Shown here: in pieces, positions 23,985-32,900 of the stretch
Position numbering within the stretch: position 1 is the stretch's first letter
Layout of the letters: every line of letters starts with the position of its first letter
Source of the DNA: Echinicola shivajiensis
GTDB taxonomy: Bacteria; Bacteroidota; Bacteroidia; Cytophagales; Cyclobacteriaceae
Reading direction: 5' to 3'
Length of the DNA stretch: 34,451 nt
Assembly: GCF_018642165.1 (NCBI RefSeq)
Contig: NZ_JAHHZM010000024.1
Span: 1 to 34,451 of the forward strand
Notes under the pieces: model-generated
The model's input: the letters and a program-made list of their open reading frames with translations, nothing else
Told to the model about the DNA's origin: nothing
The model's database searches: none
Made by a program: the position numbers and the translations under genes

Positions 23985-24733
23985 CAAATTATATCCTAAT
24001 GGCCTTGATAATGGTAATGGTCTTAACCATAATCATTATTGTTTCCATAGAATATATGCGAAAGAAAGTTCTCAATGAGAAAATGCTTAATGCAGAGCTT
24101 AAACTTAAACACCAGACTGAACTTTTACATACTGTAATTCGATCGCAGGAAGAAGAACGTAGAAGGGTTTCAGATGCACTACATGATGATATAGGTTCAA
24201 AGTTGACCACATTAAAATTAAGCTTGCATCAGCTTTTTTCCGCTGGTCAATATGGGAAGTTAGGAGAGGAGCTTATAGACTTGTCTGAAAAAGTAGTTGA
24301 CAGGACCCGTGAAATATCTCATGCATATTCACCTTTGATTGTAGAAAAGTTCGGACTACAGGCAGGATTAGAAGAACTGATCCATGATTTAGTACAAGAC
24401 ACTGTGCCAAAGGTGGATTTGAAGTTTAGTTTGGATGAATCTAAATTGGATAAAGAAACCCGCCTAATTCTATTTAGGATTTTCCAGGAGTTATTGAACA
24501 ATACCATGAAGCATGCTAATGCGCTGAATGTTGGCATATTGATCGAGACAATGGACGACCAATTGATTTTTACTTATTATGATGATGGGAAGGGAATGAA
24601 TATTAAAACTAGTTCAGCTGGCATTGGGATGTTAAATATCCGTAACAGGGTAGAAATGATGGATGGCCAGATGAATTTGCATAGTAAGCTGGGAGAGGGA
24701 TTTAGAATTACCATTAAAAAGCAACTGGCATGA
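23966..24733 (+). CDS. Sensor histidine kinase (HisKA_3/NarX-LiaS type)
   Basis: A 255-residue kinase with one transmembrane helix (about 8-29), a coiled-coil linker, a HisKA_3 dimerisation domain with phospho-acceptor His73 in RRRVSDALHDDIGSKL, and a HATPase_c domain with the N box FQELLNNTMKHA (about 170-181) and G1 box YYDDGKGM (about 202-209), ending in GEGFRITI. It has almost no periplasmic sensor of its own, so the preceding seven-helix protein is the likely input. It overlaps that gene by 19 bp and the response-regulator gene by 4 bp (ATGA). Confidence 0.92.
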   Translation: MENQELTNYILMALIMVMVLTIIIIVSIEYMRKKVLNEKMLNAELKLKHQTELLHTVIRSQEEERRRVSDALHDDIGSKLTTLKLSLHQLFSAGQYGKLGEELIDLSEKVVDRTREISHAYSPLIVEKFGLQAGLEELIHDLVQDTVPKVDLKFSLDESKLDKETRLILFRIFQELLNNTMKHANALNVGILIETMDDQLIFTYYDDGKGMNIKTSSAGIGMLNIRNRVEMMDGQMNLHSKLGEGFRITIKKQLA

Positions 24734-25434
24734 GCAAAATGATAAAAATAGTATTGGCTGATGATGAGACACTTTTTAGAAGTGCTCTTAGAAAAATGCT
24801 TGAAAGCACAGGCCACTACAAGGTCGTTTTTGATGTGGGTAATGGGCTAGAGTTGATTCAAGAATTGAAAACTGCCGAAGAAGATGTTTTTCCTGATTTG
24901 GTGCTGATGGATTTAAAAATGCCAGAATTGAATGGGATTGAAACAACAAAAATAATTACTAAACAATACCCGAATTTAAAGGTAGTGGCTTTGACTACCC
25001 ATAAAGGAAGGTCTTTTATTACTAATATGTTAAATGTGGGTGCATCTGGTTTTATTACAAAGACCTGTAATCCTGAAGAAATGCTGGAAACCCTTAAAGA
25101 GGTCTATATGAAGGGTTTTTATTACAGTAAAGAGGTCCTTGAGGTCATAAATATTGATTTTCAAGATAGAAATAGAAAAAACAGTGTTTCGATCTTTGAT
25201 GCTAAATTTATAACTAAAAGAGAAAAAGAAATTCTTTTATTACTCTGCAAACAATATAGGACCCAGGAAATCGCCGAAAAACTATTCCTGAGTGAAAGAA
25301 CAGTAGAAGGGCACAGAAATAATCTTCTAGGAAAGACCAATTCCAAAAATGTTGTAGGTTTAATAATTTATGGCCTTCAATATGGGATTATCGAGCTATC
25401 TGATTTGGTGGACTCCTTGGATGTTAAAGAGTAA
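24730..25434 (+). CDS. LuxR/NarL-family response regulator
   Basis: A 234-residue two-component regulator. The receiver domain (about 5-125) shows the acidic pair Asp11-Asp12 in VLADDE, phospho-acceptor Asp61 in VLMDLKMPELNG, and the conserved Lys in GFITKTCNPEEM. The C-terminal DNA-binding domain has the LuxR helix-turn-helix, starting TKREKEILLLLCKQYRTQEI and including LFLSERTVEGHRNNLLGK. It is translationally coupled to the HisKA_3 kinase, its obvious partner. Targets are unknown; the adjacent genes for the tail-collar and giant repeat proteins are candidates by position only. Confidence 0.94.
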   Translation: MSKMIKIVLADDETLFRSALRKMLESTGHYKVVFDVGNGLELIQELKTAEEDVFPDLVLMDLKMPELNGIETTKIITKQYPNLKVVALTTHKGRSFITNMLNVGASGFITKTCNPEEMLETLKEVYMKGFYYSKEVLEVINIDFQDRNRKNSVSIFDAKFITKREKEILLLLCKQYRTQEIAEKLFLSERTVEGHRNNLLGKTNSKNVVGLIIYGLQYGIIELSDLVDSLDVKE

Positions 25435-25515
25435 ACCTCGGATTATTTATTCCATTAGGGCCTAATTGTTTTGGGGCTCATATGTCAGTAACGCTCTTTT
25501 GGAAATTTATTTATA

Positions 25516-25538
25516 CAAGTATTTATACTTGATTTTTT
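25516..25538 (+). terminator. Probable terminator of the two-component operon
   Basis: CAAGTA at 25516-25521 pairs with TACTTG at 25526-25531 around a 4-base loop, followed by ATTTTTT. The stem is short and AT-rich, so efficiency is uncertain; it lies about 80 bp after the regulator stop codon. Confidence 0.5.
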
Positions 25539-25720
25539 AAACAGGGAGTTTTACGCTGTTCTATTAACTTATTTTATGCAAAATTTGAATTTTATTCCAT
25601 AGAAGAATTTAATGCAAGTATGAAGAATACAATTGTAAGTTGTTCAATATCAAAAAAATATTATACATATATCATTTTAGTGCAGTTTGTTTACTATTTT
25701 TAGGTGATTATTTCAGATTT

Positions 25721-26152
25721 ATGGAATTACTTGGTTTTAAAGTGCACAACTATGGATTGAAGCATGAATCTATGATAAAGGTTTTTGATCAATCTGCAGG
25801 TTCTGTTCCATGTTTTAGTAGACCAGGTTTTTGTCACAAAAACTTAAGGGATGTTAGTTTGAGTTGTGCACACAGTATATCTTGGTTTTCATTTTTGGAG
25901 GAACTTAAGAAATATCCAATGTTTTTTCAAAGAGAATCAGTGCAAGCTTCCCTGCAAAGATTGGATGGGTTAAGAGTAAGGGTTTTTAAATTGGATCATC
26001 AAAAAGGCGATCTCGAAAAAAAAAGGATAGAAAATCCATATTGCGAGGAAACGGCTTGCGCATTAAAGGAATTGCATGAAACACATAGTTCCATTATTAA
26101 AAAAATGGAAGGAGAATTACAGTTTTTAATCGAACAAAAAAACATCGTCTAA
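25721..26152 (+). CDS. Unknown small protein with paired cysteines and helical C-terminus
   Basis: A 143-residue protein from the ATG at 25721; a TTG at 25640 would add 27 residues with a hydrophobic stretch (YIYHFSAVCLLFLGDYF), so a membrane-anchored form is possible. The N-terminal half contains SVPCFSRPGFCHKN and LSCAHSISWFSF. The C-terminal half is charged and helical, likely coiled coil (KLDHQKGDLEKK, then HETHSSIIKKMEGELQFLIEQK), interrupted by NPYCEETACALKE. Five Cys remain in the short form. I do not recognise the family. It sits 57 bp upstream of the tail-collar gene and may be co-transcribed with it. Confidence 0.55.
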   Translation: MELLGFKVHNYGLKHESMIKVFDQSAGSVPCFSRPGFCHKNLRDVSLSCAHSISWFSFLEELKKYPMFFQRESVQASLQRLDGLRVRVFKLDHQKGDLEKKRIENPYCEETACALKELHETHSSIIKKMEGELQFLIEQKNIV

Positions 26153-26209
26153 ATAAACGAATCAACATTTCTTTTATAACTAATTTTTAACCAACAAAAT
26201 AACGAAAAA

Positions 26210-26794
26210 ATGGATGAGTACATGGCAACTGTGAAAATGTTCGCAGGTAATTTTGAACCAAGAGGATGGATGTATTGTGATGGACGCTTATTGCCTATAT
26301 CCCAATATTCAGCTTTATTTTCACTTATCGGCACCATCTATGGTGGTGATGGTAGAACTACTTTTGCCTTACCTGATTTGCGTGGAAGGGTTCCACTAGG
26401 ACCAGGAAACGGACCTGGATTGACCCCAAGAAGGGAAGGGGAAAAAAGTGGTTCTGAAACAAATACCATGAATATTATGAACATGCCTTCGCATAACCAT
26501 GCAGCAGTAGTCAATGATTTTAAGGCTGATATCTTGGTTTCCAATGAGGAAGGAACAGAAGAAACACCAGGAACCAATGGTGCCACAACCCTTGCAGCAA
26601 GCACCAATGGAGGACGTGGAGTGGGTATTTATAATAGCGGTGCACCGTCCGTAACTTTGAACACCGGTAATGGTGGATCAGCTAATGTGACTATTGCAAA
26701 TAATGGAGGGAGTCAGCCTGTCAATAATATGCAGCCTTACCTGGGAATTAATTTTATCATATGCGTTCAGGGCATTTTTCCACCCAGAAACTAA
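26210..26794 (+). CDS. Phage tail collar-domain protein (microcystin-dependent protein/MdpB type)
   Basis: A 194-residue protein. The N-terminal 65 residues are a tail-collar domain: MFAGNFEPRGWMYCDGRLLP, ISQYSALFSLIGTIYGGDG, then RTTFALPDLRGRVPLGPG. The middle is Gly/Thr/Asn-rich and low in complexity (about 110-170), and the end NMQPYLGINFIICVQGIFPP is the conserved MdpB C-terminus. Related domains in T4 gp12 form trimeric fibres; chromosomal MdpB copies have no established function. The ATG at 26210 fits the family start MD-x-x-x-x-x-x-MFAGNF. No other phage gene is nearby. It lies directly upstream of the giant repeat protein. Confidence 0.9.
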   Translation: MDEYMATVKMFAGNFEPRGWMYCDGRLLPISQYSALFSLIGTIYGGDGRTTFALPDLRGRVPLGPGNGPGLTPRREGEKSGSETNTMNIMNMPSHNHAAVVNDFKADILVSNEEGTEETPGTNGATTLAASTNGGRGVGIYNSGAPSVTLNTGNGGSANVTIANNGGSQPVNNMQPYLGINFIICVQGIFPPRN

Positions 26795-26827
26795 TATCTT
26801 AATAAAACTGATTTAATTATTGGTTAT

Positions 26828-26855
26828 AGGTAGGGGCAATATTATGCTCCTACCT
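26828..26855 (+). terminator. Hairpin between the tail-collar and giant genes
   Basis: AGGTAGGGGC at 26828-26837 pairs with GCTCCTACCT at 26846-26855 (one G-T wobble) around AATATTAT. No T-run follows immediately; the nearest is a run of seven T at about 26879. It may be a weak terminator, an attenuator or a processing site. Confidence 0.4.
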
Positions 26856-26966
26856 TAAGCTGTTTAAAGTTATATCATTTTTTTCTGCAACTGCTTTTAT
26901 CGCAAATCCTATTTCGGAAGCCTTTTAGTATCCCTTCCGTATCCCATTGGATAGAAAAAAGAAACT

Positions 26967-29900
26967 ATGAAATATATTTACCGAAACAATCTATATAAAA
27001 CCTTACTATTATTGGTAGTAGGGATGTTCTCAGTTTTTCAGCTTAGAGGACAGACTTACACAGAAACTTTTGACTACACTACACCAGATGGAGTTTCTAC
27101 AGTAAGTCATATTATTGGTGGCGTACAATTTGATTTTGTATTTACCACACAAGGTGATGGAGGCGATTTTGCACATATTCCTGTTTATGGGTCATCTAAT
27201 TCTGCTTCTCTTGATTTTCTATCATCTACGCCTATTACTACCACAACCGAAAAGGTTACGATTTCAAGAAATGATGGCGGATCCTTTGAATTAACCAGCT
27301 TATTTCTAAGAAATGATGGTGGCACTACGGTTACGATTCAAGGTTACCTTTCAGGTTCTTCCGTAGGCACTTCACAAACTGTGGCAAATGGAGTAAATGG
27401 GATTTATAATTTTGGACTTGTTGTTGATGAAGTTCAATTCACAGCCACGGATTTTTATCAAGTTAATCTGGACGATTTTACATGGAGTGTTCCAGCCGGA
27501 AATTCAGCTCCAACTGCCTCAAGCTTTACCGCTGCTAGCGGCCCTTATGAGAATTTAACCTATACTTTTTCAACTTCGGATTTCGGATACAGTGATAGCG
27601 ATGGAGATCTACTCAGTCATCTAGTCATAGAAACCTTACCTGCTGCTGGAACCCTTTATCTGGATGCGGATAATGATGATGTTTATGATGGTTTAGAAGC
27701 AGTGAGCGTGAACGACCAAATCAGCAAAGCCGATTTGGATGCAGGGAATTTACAGTATATCCAAAATGGCAGCACCAACACTTCATTTCAGTTTGAGGTG
27801 AATGATGGGACAGTGAATAGTTCTGGAAACTATGTGGCTACATTGAATGTCAATCCCGTTCCTACCGTGAGCTTAAGTGTGCTCCCTACATCTAAAACAG
27901 AAAGTGTAACTACAGCCTCAACTATAACAGCAACATTATCCAATACCTATGGAAGTAATGTTAACGTTGGATTGGCTTTTAGTGGTACAGCAACCGGTTC
28001 TGGTGTCGATTATGGACTTTCTGCTACTTCAATTATAGTTCCAGCAGGAAGTACTACTGGAAATATTAACCTAACCAATGTTCCAGATGCGCTATATGAA
28101 GGAAATGAAACGGTAATCATAGATATTAGCTCGGTGAATAGTGGCACTGAAAATGGTACCCAGCAGGTGACCTATACCATCACCGATGATGATACTGCGC
28201 CTAATGCGACAATAGAGGTGGTTGATAATCCTATCACGGATGAAAGTGGTGGAAAAGCTTATATTCAGGGGAAAATAGATGCATTTGCTGGCGTCACAGT
28301 TACCATCCCTCTAAGCTTTTCAGGTACGGCCACTGGGGGAGGTGCAGATTATTCCATGACGGGTACTACGATAACAATATCTGCAGGACAAGTTATGGGA
28401 AGTGTGGCACTGACCTCATTATTTGATGGTATAGAAGAAGGGGATGAGACGGTGATCATTGATATGATGACGCCGACCAATGCGATCGAAGATGGAACAC
28501 AGCAAGTCACTTTGACCATTCAGGATGAAGATGCCACACCACCTTCGGGATATACTGTAGATATCGATCAGACTGGAATCAATACTGTCAATGAGTCTGC
28601 TGTAAGTTTTACCTTTGTTGGTGCAGAAATTGGTGCTACCTATAACTATAGCATCTCCAGTTCGGGAGGGGGGACAAATGTGACTGGTTCGGGTACAATA
28701 CTCTCTGCCACTGATCAAATAAATGGTATTGATCTAAGTGGTTTGGGAGATGGGACCATCACCCTTTCGGTAACCTTGACAGATACTTTTGGAAGTACAG
28801 GAAGTGCAGCAACGGATACGGAGACAAAAGATACTACTGCACCATCAGGCTATACTGTTGGTATAGATCAAAGTGGGATAACTACTTCCAATCAGTCAGC
28901 AGCCAGTTTCACCTTTGCAGGAGCAGAAGTAAACACAACTTATAATTATACTTTCTCAAGTTCTGGAGGCGGGACAAATGTGACCGGTACCGGGACCATT
29001 GCCACCGCCACGGATCAAATAACCGGAATTGATTTGAGCGGACTTGGTGACGGAACTGTTACTTTATCGGTAACCTTAACCGATACCTTTGGTAATGCAG
29101 GTAGTGCTGCAGCCGATACTGAAACAAAGGATACCACTGCACCATCAGGATATACCGTTAGTATTGATCTAAGCCCTATTAATAATGGAAACCAATCTTC
29201 AGTCAGTTTTACATTTGCAACGGCAGAAGTAGGATGCACATATAATTATACTTTCTCCAGTTCCGGAGGCGGTACCAATGTGACCGGTTCAGGCATTATC
29301 GCCACTGCTTCCGATCAGGTTACGGGGATAGATCTTAATGGTTTGGGTGATGGAACCATTACCCTTTCGGTAACCTTAACGGATATTTCTGGTAATACAG
29401 GAAGTGCATCATCAAATACGGAAACCAAAGATGCTACGGGCCCATCAGGCTACAGTGTCCAGATTGATCAAAGTCCAATAAGTTCTTCCAATCAAACAGT
29501 CACAAGCTTTACATTTGCAGGAGCAGAAGTTGGGGCAAGCTATAATTATAATTTATCCAGCTCTGGTGGTGGTACCAATGTGACAGGTTCAGGTAGTATT
29601 GCTACTGCAACCGATCAAATTACGGGGATAGATCTTAGTGGTTTGGATGATGGAACAATAACCCTATCGGTAAGCTTAACCGATGGTTATGGTAATACAG
29701 GAAGTGCAGCAACCGATACAGAGACAAAAGACACTGCCGCACCATCAGGGTATAGTGTCCAGATTGACCAAAGCCCAATAAATTCTTCGAACCAATCGGC
29801 TACTAGCTTTACTTTTGCGGGAGCAGAAATTGGTTCAACCTATAATTATACTTTATCCAGTTCTGGAGGTGGAACCAATGTGACCGGTTCAGGCATTATC

Positions 29901-32900
29901 GCCACTGCTTCCGATCAGGTTACGGGGATAGATCTTAGTGGTTTGGGTGATGGAACCATTACCCTTTCGGTAACCTTAACGGATATTTCTGGTAATACAG
30001 GAAGTGCAGCAACTGATACGGAGACAAAGGACACTATTGCTCCATCTGGTTATTCGGTAAATATTGACCTTCTTGGTGAAACAATGATCAATGTGGTCAA
30101 CGAGACCATCATAGAATTTTCTGTCACAGGAATGGAAGTGGGCAGCACCTTGAATTATTCTTTTACAAGTTCAGGAGGTGGAATAGCAGTTTCAGGAACT
30201 GAAACAGTGACAACAGCATCAGAAACTTTTGATAATGGCGGGGCAGGATATGACCTTTCTGGCTTAAATGATGGTACAATAGTCCTATCGGTATCCTTGA
30301 CTGATGCTGCAGGTAACCAAGGTACAGATGCCACTGATACTGAAACCAAAGATGCAGGAGCACCAACTGGTTATACCGTTTCATGGGATGATAACATGAT
30401 CAATGCCACAGAGGCAAGCTCAACTTCCTTTACCATTTCCAATGCAGAGGTGGGAACAACGGTAAATTACGCTATTTCAAGTAGTGGTGACGGGAATACT
30501 GCCACGCTTACAGGAACTTCTTCAGTGAGTAACTTATCCCAGAGTATCAGTGTTGATGTAAGTTCATTGACTAATGGTACATTAACTGTTAATATCGCTC
30601 TTACGGATGCAGGAGGAAATACAGGAAGTACTGTATCAGATAATTCAGCCGTGTTGGACCAAACAGCACCTAGTGGATATTCAGCCACTTTTGATCAGGA
30701 TCCTATTGATGAAACCAATGAAACATCTTTAAGTTTTAGCTTTACTGGAGCAGAAGTAGGTGCTGTATATAATTATACTATTTCAAGTTCTGGAGGAGGA
30801 ACTCCAATATCTTCCAGTGGGACAGTAAGCAGCGCAGCAATGACTTTTGGAGGAATAGATGTTTCGGGCTTAGGAGATGGTACTTTAAGCTTGAGTTTTT
30901 CATTGACCGACCCAAGCGGAAATGCAGGCAGTCCTGTAACCGACACCAGTACGAAGGACACGAATGAAGCTCCATCAGCCAGTGCGGTTTCCATCAGTGG
31001 GGCAATGACTGTTGGGGAGCAATTGACAGGGAATTATACCTTTACGGACCCTGACAGTGACCCTGAAAGTGGTTCCAGCTATAAATGGTACAGGTCGGAT
31101 GATAATGCAGGAACAAATAAAGCGGCCATATCAGGAGCGATGGCACAGCAATACACCTTAGAGGCCGCAGACCAAGGAAAATATATCAGCTTTGAGGTGA
31201 CACCAAATGATGGCACCGATGCTGGTACAGCTGTTGAAAGCAGCTTGAAAGGCCCTGTAAAGATAGATCAGCGCATTGTCTTCCCTAGTATTGCAGGTAA
31301 AACCTTTGGGGATGCAGCCTTTAGCTTGGGAGATGCCCAAACCGATCAAGGCCTGACCGTTACATATACAGCTGATGATCCAAGTATAGTAAGCATTACA
31401 GGTAACCAGGCCACCATCCTAAAAGCAGGCAACACGCAAATCACCGCAACACAAGCGGGTGATGGGCTTACCAATGCAGCAAATCCAGTGATACAGGGCT
31501 TGACAGTTAATAAAGCAGCCCTGACGGTAACCGCAGATGATCAATCAAAAGTCTATGGAGCAGCAGATCCAAGCTTAACAGTAAGCTATGCCGGTTTTGT
31601 GAACGGTGATGATGCCACTGCCCTGGGAGGAACATTGAATATCAGCCGAGCAGCCGGAGAAGATGTGGGCACCTATGCCATTACCGCATCTGGTTATACC
31701 TCATCGAACTATACCATCAGCTATACGGATGGCAATATGGAGATCACACAGGCAGCCTTGACGGTAACGACTGATGACCAGAGCAAGGTCTACGGAACAG
31801 CTGATCCAGCCTTGACCGTTTCCTATTTAGGTTTTGTAAACGGAGATGACGAAACAGCCCTTGGCGGTAACTTGGATGTGAGCAGATCAGCGGGAGAGGA
31901 TGTAGGAACTTATGCCATTACCGCATCTGGTTATATTTCATCGAACTATACCATCACTTATATGGACGGAAGCCTGGACATTACTCCGGCAACATTGACG
32001 GTAACCGCAGATGATCAATCAAAAGTCTACGGTTCAGCAGATCCAAGTTTAACAGTAAGCTATTCAGCTTTTGTAAACGGTGATGATGCGACAGCATTGG
32101 GCGGCAGTTTGGATGTGAGCCGAGCAGCCGGAGAGGATGTAGGAAACTATGCCATTACCGCATCAGGCTATACTTCATCGAACTATACCATTAGCTATAC
32201 AGACGGCAATATGGAGATCACCCAGGCGGCCTTAACAGTAACGGCTGATGACCAGGGCAAGGTCTACGGAGCAGCAGACCCAAGTTTAACAGTTAGCTAT
32301 TCCGGCTTTGTAAACGGAGATGATGCGACAGCCCTGGGCGGCAGCTTGGATGTAAGCCGAGCAGCCGGAGAGGATGTGGGTACCTATGCCATTACCGCAT
32401 CGGGTTATACTTCATCGAACTATACCATTAGCTATACGGATGGAAATATGGAGATCACTCCTGCAGCATTGATGGTAACGGCTGATGATCAATCAAAAGT
32501 CTACGGAACAGCCGACCCAAGTTTAACAGTAAGCTATTCAGGCTTTGTAAACGGAGATGATGAAACGACTTTAGGAGGCACCTTGGATGTCAGCCGAGTA
32601 GGCGGAGAGGATGTAGGAAACTATGCCATTACCTCATCAGGCTATACTTCATCGAACTATACCATCAGCTATACAGACGGCAATATGGAGATCACCCAGA
32701 CGGCCTTAACAGTAACGGCTGATGACCAGGGCAAGGTCTACGGAGCAGCAGACCCAAGTTTAACAGTTAGCTATACCGGCTTTGTAAACAGTGATGATGC
32801 CACTGCCCTGGGCGGGACTTTGGATGTGAGCCGAGCAGCCGGAGAGGATGTAGGAACTTATGTGATCACTGCATCGGGTTATACCTCATCGAACTATACC

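Noticed and set aside
25620-25703. 27-codon frame starting at ATG 25620
   Set aside because: It is short, AT-rich and overlaps the leader of the 25721 gene; nothing supports translation.
26210-26794. Tail-collar gene as evidence for a prophage
   Set aside because: No integrase, capsid, terminase or other tail gene occurs within the surrounding sequence; chromosomal MdpB-type genes are common outside phages.
28419-30994. Several minus-strand frames of 60-100 codons within the giant gene
   Set aside because: They recur with the repeat period and reflect the biased codon use of the plus-strand repeats; none has a plausible protein signature.
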